Assembly: GCA_030681195.1 (NCBI GenBank)
Contig: JAUXXJ010000024.1
Location: 1-64,000 of the forward strand
DNA length: 64,000 bases
Source of the DNA: Rhodocyclaceae bacterium
GTDB taxonomy: Bacteria > Pseudomonadota > Gammaproteobacteria > Burkholderiales > Rhodocyclaceae
Direction: 5' to 3'
The position numbers and the translations under genes are program-made. Numbering within the stretch: the first letter of the stretch is position 1; each line of letters starts with the position of its first letter. Of the stretch, positions 8,765 through 18,457 are shown in pieces. The notes beneath the pieces were generated by a model. That model saw nothing but the letters and a program-made list of their open reading frames with translations, made no database searches and had not been told where the DNA came from.

Positions 8765-9907
8765 TCACTTCAATCTTTCCTTGGCGACAATTTTCTGCAG
8801 ATAGCCTCTCAGTTTGAGCGTTAAATCAGTCCAAGAATAACGTTCGCGAACCATCGTTTCCCATCTGCGCCCCCACTCCTCAAGCTGTTGTCGATCAGAC
8901 AGCGCCATTCGCAAGCCATGGGCCAAGCCTTCTGCAGTTGCGGGAACAACCAAACCCGGATCAATTTCCGCTAGCTCGTCAAGGCCACACTGGTTGGTCA
9001 TCAACACGGGGGTTCCACAAATCCCTCCTTCCACAGCGACGATGGACATCGCCTCATGTCGTGAAGGCACTACCAATAAGCTTGCCGACCGGTACGCAAG
9101 AGACTTATCGATCCCAGAGACAAATCCAAGAAAGTGGACTCTATCCCGCAGACCATGCATTTCCGCCTCTTGGGCCAGCGTGTCACCGAGCCCTTCGTCG
9201 GGACCCGCAAAAACCAATTTTGTATCCGGAAACTCTGCAGCTACCTGAGCGAAGGCTTCAAGTAGCAAGTCGGGGCCCTTAATCAGATTTAGACGGCCCA
9301 TGAAAAGAATAAGCGTCCCAGACGAAACCTTCCTGTCATCAGACTTTGAAGGTCCATTAACAGCAAAGTCTGCTTCATTTACACCGTTGGGCAACACCTC
9401 AATTTCGCCTGGAGGAATACCGTAAGGCATGAAATCCGCACATTCCGCTTTTGTAATGGCGATCCACCCTGACGCTTTGCTGATTAGCTGCCGACCGACG
9501 ATCCGATTGAAAATCCGCTTGAGCCAACGCGACCGGCCAAAAAGCGGTAGCGCACCAGCAGGACTTACCACATACGGGACACCAGCACGTCGAGCGGCGA
9601 CCGAAACCATGACACCCAAGATACTCCAGTAGCCCATCAGATGAATCACGTCGGTCTGCCGCACCAGATCTTGGATTAACCGCCATCCCCCTAGAGGCAA
9701 CTGAAAGCGGCTGTTTAAACATGAAACCAATGCTAATTTCGCCCCGCCCAAATGACTAATTCTCGTGGCAGGATTACCGATCCCTAACGTCAAGACAATA
9801 CATTCCGCCCCAGTCTCTGCTAGTGCTTTAGATAACTGAACCGTCCGTTCTCCGTTGCCGCCCCCCTCTCTAGCGGAGATAACAGAAACCACATTAAGCA
9901 CTCTCAT
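8765..9907 (-). CDS. GT4 family glycosyltransferase
   Basis: Predicted 380-aa GT-B glycosyltransferase, donor and linkage unknown. The N-terminal segment has the glycine-rich GGGNGERTVQLSKAL motif. LPNGVNEADF, FMGRLNLIKGPDLLLEAF and the EX7E-type RHEAMSIVAVEGG motif define the GT4 C-terminal domain. The start is the ATG at 9907, seven bases after the preceding epimerase stop, where family similarity begins (MRVLNVVSVIS). An open frame extends 52 codons farther upstream inside the epimerase gene, but those residues do not look like this family. Confidence 0.88.
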   Translation of the reverse strand: MRVLNVVSVISAREGGGNGERTVQLSKALAETGAECIVLTLGIGNPATRISHLGGAKLALVSCLNSRFQLPLGGWRLIQDLVRQTDVIHLMGYWSILGVMVSVAARRAGVPYVVSPAGALPLFGRSRWLKRIFNRIVGRQLISKASGWIAITKAECADFMPYGIPPGEIEVLPNGVNEADFAVNGPSKSDDRKVSSGTLILFMGRLNLIKGPDLLLEAFAQVAAEFPDTKLVFAGPDEGLGDTLAQEAEMHGLRDRVHFLGFVSGIDKSLAYRSASLLVVPSRHEAMSIVAVEGGICGTPVLMTNQCGLDELAEIDPGLVVPATAEGLAHGLRMALSDRQQLEEWGRRWETMVRERYSWTDLTLKLRGYLQKIVAKERLK

Positions 9908-9914
9908 AAGATCT

Positions 9915-10865
9915 TCACGACGATGCACCGCTTTCGCTTGATCGATAGAGTGAAGCAGCGAATTGACGCAAAGCCACCTCGAAACTGATTGGTCGGACAA
10001 ATTCCCAACGGGCGAGCTTCTCACAGCGATACTTGCATGTCGGACTAATGTCACTTCTCCCACGCAGTCTAAGAAGTCCCTTAAGTACTTTTTCTGGTAT
10101 CGGGATTCTGGGTATCGAGTAATTTGGTAACCTCAAACCCTCCATCAAAATTCGCTCAACGTCCTGAAAATTATTGAGTGGGTCATCGTCCTCTGATACA
10201 ACAAATATGTCGCCGTCCAGAACTCGTCGGGTCTCACACAGAAACCGCAATGCGCCAACCACCGTTTCCACAGGTACGAGATGCATATTGCGTCGACCGA
10301 ACAACGACGAGCGGCAGTAGTTAACCACACGGGTCCCGCCGACCAAGCTGTCGCAAAGGGATCGAAGTGCCTGCCCGCCCGAACCAAATATGACTGACGG
10401 ACGCAGAACCGCCAACTCAAAACGACCATCGACCGAATCATAAAGTGCACTTTCGATCGCAAGCTTCTGCCGCCCATAATTGTCGATTGGAGTGCATGGT
10501 GTTAATTCAGTATTTACGTCGCTGGCAGTCCGCCCAAACACCGAAATGGAGCTGCAATGCACTAACCGCGCGATCTTAGTTTCGGAACACGCCGCAACCA
10601 TCGCCCGCGTAGCTGCAATTGCAGCTGCGAGGTCCATCTCTTTCGGATAGGCAAGGTTGATAAGAGTGCACCCCGGTTCGATCAGTCTATTCCAGACGGT
10701 ATGGTCGGTCAGATCGCCGACGACCCATTCGACGCCGCAATCGTTCTCACCAAATGATCGCGGCATTCGTGTCAGCGCGCGAACACGTGAGCACCGCGCC
10801 CAATTACTTGAAAGTAGATTCCGGCCGAGAAAGCCGCTCGCACCGGTCAATACGGTTAAGCCCAT
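9915..10865 (-). CDS. NAD-dependent sugar epimerase/dehydratase
   Basis: Predicted 316-aa extended SDR protein. GASGFLG (8-14) binds NAD(P), SSIS supplies the serine, and YGRQK supplies Tyr and Lys. It lies between two GT4 genes, overlapping the upstream one by 10 bases. The substrate cannot be read from sequence; a UDP-hexose or UDP-HexNAc 4-epimerase or reductase is likely by family. The C-terminal 60 residues are rich in basic residues and Cys (CKYRCEKLARWEF), which is a little unusual. Confidence 0.8.
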   Translation of the reverse strand: MGLTVLTGASGFLGRNLLSSNWARCSRVRALTRMPRSFGENDCGVEWVVGDLTDHTVWNRLIEPGCTLINLAYPKEMDLAAAIAATRAMVAACSETKIARLVHCSSISVFGRTASDVNTELTPCTPIDNYGRQKLAIESALYDSVDGRFELAVLRPSVIFGSGGQALRSLCDSLVGGTRVVNYCRSSLFGRRNMHLVPVETVVGALRFLCETRRVLDGDIFVVSEDDDPLNNFQDVERILMEGLRLPNYSIPRIPIPEKVLKGLLRLRGRSDISPTCKYRCEKLARWEFVRPISFEVALRQFAASLYRSSESGASS

Positions 10866-12154
10866 TGCTGTGGCACCATTTGATTCAGCAGGGACTCATA
10901 AAGTCCCGCCACATGCTCACCAGAATACCGACGTCGTACTCTTTCGACGGCCCGCTTATCAACCGGAGCAGAGTTCAGCACGAATGATCGCATCGCTTCC
11001 ACAACTTCGCTCCGAGGCACGTTGCCAGCCCGCTCGATATTCAGCGTAGCTGGATAGTCCACTAGCGCATCAAGTGAGGTATCAAGTGAAATACTCGTGA
11101 AATTTAGGATTGGCTTACCTACCGCCATGTACTCGACAACCTTGCTCGCCAACTGTGACTCGGAGTTATTCCCGATATTAATCAGCACGTCGGCGTCAAC
11201 CATTGCCTGAACAACTCTTTCGCGGCTCACCATTCCATGGACAAGCACGAGGGATTTCATGGATTCCGGTAAGGATAAAAATTCGCCTCCGCAATCGTTG
11301 ATATTCCCATAGAAGTGCAACTCGATGCGTCGTTCTGGAAGTGCTTGGCTTAATGCAGCGATGCAAGCGAGCAGGAACTTCGGGCTACGGAGCTTTTGGT
11401 AGAGGGTACCGACGAACACCAGTCGAATCGTTCCGTCGCTTTTTCTTTCTGGGGGAGAGGGTAATTCAGGCAACGACAGCAGGGGCGGAATCACGTGCAG
11501 CTTCCCGATCGATCTCGGAAATGTTGCCCCGTATAGGTGGCGCGTTGAAACGGTAGTCACGCTGATTGCATCAGCATCCGCAACGACCCTGCCCTCGATT
11601 GTCCGGTTGAGCCAGGAATAGACGTGGCGATTATTCGGGGAAGGCTCATTCATATGGGAGTAAGGGTCACCTATGTCGACAAGCCATCTTGATCTTGGCG
11701 AGCACGATTTGGCAAGCATCCCGACTACATGACCCGTGAAGGGATGTGAAACCGAAATAATCCAGTCGTAATGGCTCACCTTACAGAGCGCGCGTGCTGT
11801 CCGGGTCGCAGGAATGATCCATCCGCATGCATAGTCCGGCCAGTGCGTCGAACGCCAGATCGCGCGGATAGTTTTCCGTAGAACAGCGTGCAGAAATCTA
11901 CTTCCCCCAACCTCCGCAGACCCCGCAGTTCCGGCGCCGGGCGTTACGCGGGCGGAAGCATTGAGCAGCCAATCTCTCACCCGATAAACGGTAACGCCAT
12001 CGCTGTCCATAGCAACATCGGCCCCAGGAAGGGCAGCACAAAGCACGTGCACCTGATGCCCTTTTTGCACCAACTGTGAAGCAACCGCAGACCAGCGAAA
12101 CGCCCGTGGCGTCAAGTCCGGAGTGTATGAATAAGTAATGATTAGTAGCTTCAC
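10856..12154 (-). CDS. GT4 family glycosyltransferase
   Basis: Predicted 432-aa GT-B glycosyltransferase. The N-terminus TYSYTPDLTPRAFRW with SAVASQLVQKGHQVHV is typical of GT4 enzymes in polysaccharide loci. A donor-binding half follows (LVFVGTLYQKLRSPKFLL, KVVEYMAVGKPILNF). The start codon is GTG at 12154 with no strong ribosome site. The acceptor and donor are unknown. It follows the heparinase-like gene by 15 bases. Confidence 0.86.
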   Translation of the reverse strand: MKLLIITYSYTPDLTPRAFRWSAVASQLVQKGHQVHVLCAALPGADVAMDSDGVTVYRVRDWLLNASARVTPGAGTAGSAEVGGSRFLHAVLRKTIRAIWRSTHWPDYACGWIIPATRTARALCKVSHYDWIISVSHPFTGHVVGMLAKSCSPRSRWLVDIGDPYSHMNEPSPNNRHVYSWLNRTIEGRVVADADAISVTTVSTRHLYGATFPRSIGKLHVIPPLLSLPELPSPPERKSDGTIRLVFVGTLYQKLRSPKFLLACIAALSQALPERRIELHFYGNINDCGGEFLSLPESMKSLVLVHGMVSRERVVQAMVDADVLINIGNNSESQLASKVVEYMAVGKPILNFTSISLDTSLDALVDYPATLNIERAGNVPRSEVVEAMRSFVLNSAPVDKRAVERVRRRYSGEHVAGLYESLLNQMVPQQWA

Positions 12155-12169
12155 GATAACTGGGGCGAA

Positions 12170-14347
12170 CTAGACCGAGATCGTACGGCCGTAGCCCGGC
12201 GAAAACGGAAGCGGATCCGGGGTCGGGTCGGCTATTGACAAATTTCCCTCGGAAAAGTCATACACCACGATTCTCTCATTTTCCAATGCGACAATTCGAT
12301 AGACCCATGCCCCGTAGCCGGCGTGACGCCCAATAAACCCTCGTGGTCCGAAATACAGGCACTGGCCTTCAGCGCAGTCTCTAAGATCAAATACTCCACG
12401 CGTTAGATCTGCGGGTTCAAGCCCTTGGATGCGAGGTACATGGTGAGCCATTGCAGAACGGTAGGTGTTCCGCTGATCAGGCAGAGGTGTGTAAATCAAG
12501 GTTCCGGGATCACGTATCCTTGTTATTCCATCAATGACGAGTTCAATCGCTAGCTGATCACAATGTGTATGCCCCCCTAGGCCAGCGAGGCCAATTTCCC
12601 CGCATCGCACGGCAACATAAAAGCGGGGGCTTTGCATTACGTAAACACCGATCCCAGGAAATGCAGCGTATTGAATTTTGTCCAGCAAGCCGGATGCGTT
12701 CGCTTTGAATGTACTTGTGAAGCGGCTGATACTAGGAGTCTTGGCGACACGATCAATTAGTTCAAGCCACACTGCTTCATTCGTATTCGATTCATAACTT
12801 TTCCCTAATATAGACATCGAACTGATTATGGTCAGACTTCTGCCGGTATCACCCCGGATGGCACTCAGAAATAACGCTGCTGGATCAACGATCTCTTCTG
12901 TCATACCGATTTCATAATCAACAACTGCCCGAACCCCGGCAATCAGCGAACGGTGATCCAAAGACCATAGTGGCGACGATGAATCGTTCCCCGCCCGCAG
13001 CTGCTCACCACTTCCCAACACAATGAAGCGACCACTATCGTTATCACCAAACTGCACAACCAATCCATCAGGCTTGGTCATCGCGTTGGTAAAAGTTGCC
13101 ATCCTGGCTAGTCGCTCCCAAAACCATTCCGGTAGTGGACTGTCGCGTTGAGCCCCGGGAATTTTATAGAACTCGATTGCCCGACTTTTGAGTTGGCGCG
13201 ACAGATGCTGCGTCCAACGAACAGGATTTCTTAGAGCAACCCGCTTCTGGGGTACCAGATTGCGGATCAATGCTGATGCCCAAGTAACCATCTCAGCGGA
13301 TAATCGATGGTAGCAAACCGATCCTTCAAAGTTGCTTCCATCTTCATGGAACTGGTAATCAACCTCGGAAATCAACTCGTGGATCGAGAATGCCAGCCAT
13401 GTGTTCGTTTCCTTGTCACATGGCAAATAAATCGACGAAAACAGCAGCCCCAAGATGTTAGCGATGTAATGGTTCCCACGAACTGTCGGCGACCATTCTA
13501 GATTGGCTGAAATATGTCGTGCATGCGTTCTAACACTTGCGGCGAAAAGTCCATCAAACTCATCATCGAACCGAATGCCACTTGCGGCAATGATGTCGTA
13601 CGCAACTAACCAATTTGCAACGCGAATCGCTACATCCATCGCGCACGCCCAATTGACACCAAACCGCGGTGGATTTGTAGCGATAAAGTCGAGTATCTGA
13701 TTGCGAAATTCGCGAGCGTATCGATCTGGTGCCTCAAAGCCATCAAATCCTGCCGAAGCGAAACACGACGCCAAAGCTAATGTTGGGAGATGCTGCATCC
13801 GACTCAACTCCCATGGCACCTTCACATCAACGCCGGGAAGATTACCGAAACCGACATCACGGTACCAAGTACGCTCACTCCAGCGAAATCCAGATTTGAA
13901 GTCGATCTGCCAATCGATCGGTACATACCCCTCATCCACCCGTCGCCAGATTTCTTTCGCCACTGATCGGTTAGATCGGTTGATTCCTCTTCCGAGCCAG
14001 TCCCCGAACTGATCACGGGATATCGCCGGCGACATCGTGTACGAGTACCCGTTCAGGCCTGGGCACCTCATTCCATGCCTGACAACAACCGGCCCCGAAC
14101 CGAGGAGGTCAAAGCGATGCGCCATCGAATTCTCCGCTTGGCCTCTTACCAGTTCCGGATAATCGGGAAATTTACTCCCTAGCCGCTCAATAAACTGGGC
14201 ATTGGCGAAAGAGAACAGATGGGCGATTTTATCGGCGCGGACAGCAGGATCGCAATAGGTCGAAATGAAGCAATCGTACGCCTTTAGCATCAGCGCGCGA
14301 AGGTCGCGACGCACGCGTCGAACGAGGCGGTAAGCGAGACTCTCCAA
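12170..14347 (-). CDS. Heparinase II/III family protein (putative polysaccharide lyase)
   Basis: Predicted 725-aa protein. The N-terminal half is an alpha-helical toroid-like region with NWACAMDVAIRVANWLVAYD and WSPTVRGNHYIANILGLLFS. The C-terminal half is the heparinase II/III beta-sandwich, including GHTHCDQLAIEL at about 592-603 with the His usually involved in catalysis or metal binding. Characterised relatives cleave uronate-containing polysaccharides by beta-elimination. No signal peptide is visible, so the protein may act inside the cell, or it may be non-lytic. The only start before the family region is a TTG at 14347; GTG (14314) and ATG (14290) are alternatives. Similar genes are common in proteobacterial EPS loci. 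Confidence 0.82.
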   Translation of the reverse strand: MESLAYRLVRRVRRDLRALMLKAYDCFISTYCDPAVRADKIAHLFSFANAQFIERLGSKFPDYPELVRGQAENSMAHRFDLLGSGPVVVRHGMRCPGLNGYSYTMSPAISRDQFGDWLGRGINRSNRSVAKEIWRRVDEGYVPIDWQIDFKSGFRWSERTWYRDVGFGNLPGVDVKVPWELSRMQHLPTLALASCFASAGFDGFEAPDRYAREFRNQILDFIATNPPRFGVNWACAMDVAIRVANWLVAYDIIAASGIRFDDEFDGLFAASVRTHARHISANLEWSPTVRGNHYIANILGLLFSSIYLPCDKETNTWLAFSIHELISEVDYQFHEDGSNFEGSVCYHRLSAEMVTWASALIRNLVPQKRVALRNPVRWTQHLSRQLKSRAIEFYKIPGAQRDSPLPEWFWERLARMATFTNAMTKPDGLVVQFGDNDSGRFIVLGSGEQLRAGNDSSSPLWSLDHRSLIAGVRAVVDYEIGMTEEIVDPAALFLSAIRGDTGRSLTIISSMSILGKSYESNTNEAVWLELIDRVAKTPSISRFTSTFKANASGLLDKIQYAAFPGIGVYVMQSPRFYVAVRCGEIGLAGLGGHTHCDQLAIELVIDGITRIRDPGTLIYTPLPDQRNTYRSAMAHHVPRIQGLEPADLTRGVFDLRDCAEGQCLYFGPRGFIGRHAGYGAWVYRIVALENERIVVYDFSEGNLSIADPTPDPLPFSPGYGRTISV

Positions 14348-14361
14348 CAGACTAACTCAGT

Positions 14362-15648
14362 TCATGTGCCTGATCTACAACAAACCGCTGTCGATTCAGG
14401 TGGTAACCGGCAGCACGCGGCACCAAGCGCTAACCACAGAATAGTCCCAGTAATTGGCTCGTAAACATTAGGATAACCAAGCATATATAAAACAACGATT
14501 AGTAGCGGAATTATCAACACGCCCGAGATAGTCTTTTGAAAAAGCAAACGCTTCCCTAGGACATAGCCACCGACGCATAACATTGCACAAAATATACCAA
14601 GAAGAAATATACCGCCAACCATAAAAAGCTCCAGATACATATTGTGCGGAAGAAATGCATCCTGGATTCCAAGATCAGCGGCGGCGCTACCCGCTCTAGC
14701 AAATGACTGTCCGAATAATAAATGTATAAAACCTCCAGTTTCAAAGAGACCAGAGTATTCAAACTGCATTCGATTAGTCAAGTCAAGCAAGGCGCTTGGC
14801 GACTCTTCGTCCGCACCAAACAATGCCAACACGCCAACTGAAATATAATTACCACCAAGTGGAAATAAATTAATAAATATCAACCAAACTGAGGCACCAA
14901 GCAACGAAATAATAACTTTACGTAAAAAATTTAAATCTCGAAATGCAAACCACTTCCACGATGCCACCAATATAAAAATAAAACCAGAGCCAAAAAATAA
15001 GATTAAAGCGGATTTTGATAAAGAAAATACTACCAGGAAAACGGATGCGCCAATGCATGCCATTTTAACAATACGATTATTTATATAGCCAATACTCAGA
15101 ATGAAAAATATAACGCCTGCCAAACCTCCCACATTCGGTTCGCCCAATAACGACTTGTATCGCAATAGTCCTCCTCTCATTGCGAGGTAGTCCCCCAACA
15201 GCCACTTCAGATCAAATTCAAGCAATTGGGCAAATACGGTGATGGCCCCCAATAGCACCACCGCCATCCAAGTATAGATAAGCGACCGCACCTGTGACTC
15301 TCGAAAAACGATTAGAGCAACCAATGGTGCCAACAATGCCACATGAATGAAGCGTGTGAATCCAGCCACCGCGACGACGGAATTAGTGACGTACCATGTA
15401 TGGATTGCAATAAGCAAAGCTAACGTCAAGAAAAAAGTGATAAGCTTGAATAGAGCGTGATCAGGGAAAGGGTATCGGAGTGCAACCCTGAAATAAAGGT
15501 AGGCGTATAAGATTTCTCTGAGATGGTATGTCTTATATAGAGGAAACAGGTGCTGCAACTGATACAAGCCTAAAGCCAGAACCAACAGGTGCAAGGCAAT
15601 CAGGTCGGCAACTTCGTACCGATCAACGCTTCGGGTTTTTTCCGACAT
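14362..15648 (-). CDS. wzy: O-antigen polymerase/ligase-like membrane protein (candidate Wzy)
   Basis: Predicted 428-aa protein with about ten to twelve hydrophobic segments spread over its whole length and a larger soluble loop after the middle (about residues 285-345, containing NRMQFEYSGLFETGGF). This pattern is that of Wzy polymerases and WaaL ligases, which share a fold and little sequence. The loop motif FLPHNMYLELFMVGG resembles the His-containing loop of this superfamily. The gene is clearly AT-richer than its neighbours, as is common for wzy. I chose the ATG at 15648, with AGGA about 11 bases upstream; an in-frame ATG at 15660 is the alternative. Polymerase rather than ligase is inferred from context. 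Confidence 0.78.
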   Translation of the reverse strand: MSEKTRSVDRYEVADLIALHLLVLALGLYQLQHLFPLYKTYHLREILYAYLYFRVALRYPFPDHALFKLITFFLTLALLIAIHTWYVTNSVVAVAGFTRFIHVALLAPLVALIVFRESQVRSLIYTWMAVVLLGAITVFAQLLEFDLKWLLGDYLAMRGGLLRYKSLLGEPNVGGLAGVIFFILSIGYINNRIVKMACIGASVFLVVFSLSKSALILFFGSGFIFILVASWKWFAFRDLNFLRKVIISLLGASVWLIFINLFPLGGNYISVGVLALFGADEESPSALLDLTNRMQFEYSGLFETGGFIHLLFGQSFARAGSAAADLGIQDAFLPHNMYLELFMVGGIFLLGIFCAMLCVGGYVLGKRLLFQKTISGVLIIPLLIVVLYMLGYPNVYEPITGTILWLALGAACCRLPPESTAVCCRSGT

Positions 15649-15747
15649 TGCTGCTTGCATCCTGATTACCCGAGTAGACGAAGCAAATTCAGCGCCAAAC
15701 GGATCGTACCAAGAATCTCCCAGATCAAAGTCATCGTGTGAGAAAAC

Positions 15748-16563
15748 TCACAGAAGCCCCCAACGCCGCTCATTGAGGTACCGCCTGACTCGCGAATACA
15801 GATTCCGAGAAAACGGCCGAGGATGCGTCTCGGCACTCGGTTTCAGAACAAACATCCACGCGCTCACCAACTGAGGCGGCAAGCGATCAGCGATCCCGCA
15901 ATTCCATGAAATAATGGACTTCGATCGCATGAGGTGATCGAAACCAAAACCACAAAGAAATGTTCTTGAACGAAAAGTAGAAATCCGAAACCCTGCCGCA
16001 ATCAATAGCGACCGCACCTGCCCATAACCAAAGAAATTGATATGTGGACTAACTGCCAATGTGTCGGCAGCGGGGATATCCGTTTGAAGCATGTGATCAC
16101 GCTGCCGAACCGCATGCAGGAAGCGATAGCCGCCACTAAAGAACCACAACGACTCAATAAACGATGCCCACTCAAAGGGGCCATAGCCGTTTGGGAGTGT
16201 AATTACGGCGGTACCTACTTCTGATAAATGGCGCCGGATTGATTTCAAGAATTCGATAGGGGCTTCAACATGCTCGAGTACTTCCGAAGCGATGACCATA
16301 TCGAAGACACCCAGATCTCCAGCCTCCGACTCGTGGATATAGGTCGCATTCGGGCATTGATTGCTGCGCTTGGCAAAATCGATACTTGCCCGATCGCTAT
16401 CGATGGCGACAAATTCGATCTGCTGGAATCTGCCAGCAAGCGGCCGGGTTAGATTCTCACCCGTACCACATCCAAGATCGAGTACCCGACGTGGTTGCGC
16501 ATCCTGAATAGCTGATCTGATGAACTCCAGGCGCTTTACGAAACCATAGGTGTTCTCAGTCAC
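15748..16563 (-). CDS. SAM-dependent methyltransferase, class I
   Basis: Predicted 271-aa methyltransferase. The SAM motif is VLDLGCGTGENL, followed by FVAIDSD and ASEVLEHVEAPIEFL, typical of UbiG/Methyltransf_11-23 families. The substrate is unknown; sugar O-methylation is inferred from the locus. I placed the start at the GTG at 16563, which overlaps the AsnB gene stop by eight bases; an in-frame ATG at 16626 would give a 71-base overlap. The C-terminal 80 residues have basic character and little recognisable structure. Confidence 0.82.
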   Translation of the reverse strand: MTENTYGFVKRLEFIRSAIQDAQPRRVLDLGCGTGENLTRPLAGRFQQIEFVAIDSDRASIDFAKRSNQCPNATYIHESEAGDLGVFDMVIASEVLEHVEAPIEFLKSIRRHLSEVGTAVITLPNGYGPFEWASFIESLWFFSGGYRFLHAVRQRDHMLQTDIPAADTLAVSPHINFFGYGQVRSLLIAAGFRISTFRSRTFLCGFGFDHLMRSKSIISWNCGIADRLPPQLVSAWMFVLKPSAETHPRPFSRNLYSRVRRYLNERRWGLL

Positions 16564-18457
16564 GCACGTATTCTTTCCACCATAGGGCCAGATTGAATAG
16601 ATACCACGCTTGTGCGGATCGGCCACGATTCATGAGGTTCATGACCTCACCTCGGTCGAAAAAATCTGTTTCGTCGCAAAACTGATGCATCACCTTACGA
16701 ATTTCATTGCCCAACTCATCGAGAAACCAATCGTGAACTGGAACGCCGAAGCCCTGTTTGGGTCGGTCGATGATGCGGTCCGGGATTATTCCGCGAACCG
16801 CTTTCTTCAAGACAGCTTTCAGGACTCCATTTCTCATCTTGACTTCATCCGGTATGCTCATGGCCAGTTCTACCAGCTTGTGATCCAAGAAAGGGACTCG
16901 TCCTTCAAGACTCACGCCCATGCTCATCTTATCTACACGCATCAGCAGTAGTTCTGGCAACCTTAAGTTCAAGTCCAGATACGTCATCCACCCGAGGTTC
17001 GATGGAACCGGTGCTTTCGCTTGGTATCGCTCATAGATAGGGCGAACCGACTCCCATGAAGATCGGCCTGCCAGCTTTTTCCTGAGCCGTGGAGATAGCA
17101 GTTTTTGCTTGTCCTGTTCGGTGAAGGCTTCCGCCCCACCCCAGAAAATTGGTTGCCCCTCAGCGCCCCGCCGTAGCCACTCATACGAGAAACCTCTGTC
17201 CTTCCCCAAGGCACGCATGACCCAGAGTCCAGCATGCTTCATGCTCGCAGGGATGGGCAGTTCGTTGAGCGATTGAAGCCGGAGCGAAGTTTTCCATCCC
17301 GGATATCCCCAAAACAGTTCGTCAGCACCCTCGCCAACTTGACACACGGTAACACCATTGTCTCGGGCAAGCTTAGATACAAAATACACCGGAAAACATA
17401 CCGGGTCGGCAATCGGCTCATCCTGTAGCCGGACCATGCGTGGCAGAAACTCGATCAAATCACTGACCGTCAATAATTTTTCGTGGTATTCAGCACCCAC
17501 TTGGCTCGCGACGTCCTTTGCATACTCAAGCTCGTTGCGATAGCTTTGATGGGATCCCTCATAGCCAATGGTGAACGTCTTTACCTGGCCGCATGCGTCT
17601 TCAGAGAAAAGCGCAGCATTGGTACTTGAATCGATCCCGCCGGAGAGGAAAACCCCAACGGGGACATCGCTTACCTTCCTGAGCCTTACCGCCGTTCTGA
17701 GTTCCGACAGCACCATGGCGGCGAGTTTCTCGTCCGGAACATCCTGTAAGGGAGACACATGATCCAATACGTCCCAGTATCGGTGCTCAGTGCTCGTACC
17801 ATCTGGGCTGACTCTTAACCATGTCGCGCAAGAAAGCTTCTTGATCCCGGAGAAAAGCGTGTTCGGGGCCGGCGTAGTCAAAAAGGACAGGTAATCCAGT
17901 AGGGACTCTTCATTAACCTTGCGCTCCTGGTCGGGATCCTGAAGTAACGCCTTTATCTCAGATGCGAAATTCAGTCGCCCGTGATGCACGCTGTAGTAGA
18001 GCGGCTTGACACCTAACCGGTCGCGTACCAACCATAACTCTTTCTTCCTGGCATCCCACAAAGCAAAAGCGAACATTCCGCGAAACTTGTGGATGCAATC
18101 TATCCCCCATTGCTCGAATGCATGAATGATGACCTCGGTATCGGAATGATCCGTTATCCAGCGATGGCCACCGATGAATTCCAACTCCTTACGAATTTCG
18201 GCATGGTTGTAGATTTCCCCATTGAATACCAGGCGAAGCATACCGTCTTCGTTGCTCATCGGTTGCGCTGCCGTGTCCGAAAGATCGATAATCGCAAGCC
18301 TGCGATGTCCGAGGCCTACATTCCCGTCGGGCGACACCCACACTCCGGCGCCATCAGGACCACGATGAATCATTGTGTCGCGCATCCTGACGATGAAGTC
18401 CTCAGTAATGACCGTGCCTGAACCGGACAAAACCAAGGATCCGACAATGCCACACAT
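16556..18457 (-). CDS. asnB: Asparagine-synthetase-like glutamine amidotransferase (AsnB paralogue 1)
   Basis: Predicted 633-aa two-domain protein. The N-terminal Ntn-type glutaminase has Cys2, RGPDG (32-36), NGEIYN (79-84) and SDTE (105-108). The C-terminal synthetase has the PP-loop SGGIDSS (272-278). In polysaccharide loci such proteins probably amidate sugar carboxylates (uronamides) rather than aspartate; uronic-acid genes in this locus support that. Start and stop overlap in TAATG with the methyltransferase upstream. Two further paralogues occur at 28505-30340 and 50467-52308. Whether it makes asparagine or a uronamide cannot be told from sequence. Confidence 0.9.
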   Translation of the reverse strand: MCGIVGSLVLSGSGTVITEDFIVRMRDTMIHRGPDGAGVWVSPDGNVGLGHRRLAIIDLSDTAAQPMSNEDGMLRLVFNGEIYNHAEIRKELEFIGGHRWITDHSDTEVIIHAFEQWGIDCIHKFRGMFAFALWDARKKELWLVRDRLGVKPLYYSVHHGRLNFASEIKALLQDPDQERKVNEESLLDYLSFLTTPAPNTLFSGIKKLSCATWLRVSPDGTSTEHRYWDVLDHVSPLQDVPDEKLAAMVLSELRTAVRLRKVSDVPVGVFLSGGIDSSTNAALFSEDACGQVKTFTIGYEGSHQSYRNELEYAKDVASQVGAEYHEKLLTVSDLIEFLPRMVRLQDEPIADPVCFPVYFVSKLARDNGVTVCQVGEGADELFWGYPGWKTSLRLQSLNELPIPASMKHAGLWVMRALGKDRGFSYEWLRRGAEGQPIFWGGAEAFTEQDKQKLLSPRLRKKLAGRSSWESVRPIYERYQAKAPVPSNLGWMTYLDLNLRLPELLLMRVDKMSMGVSLEGRVPFLDHKLVELAMSIPDEVKMRNGVLKAVLKKAVRGIIPDRIIDRPKQGFGVPVHDWFLDELGNEIRKVMHQFCDETDFFDRGEVMNLMNRGRSAQAWYLFNLALWWKEYVRD

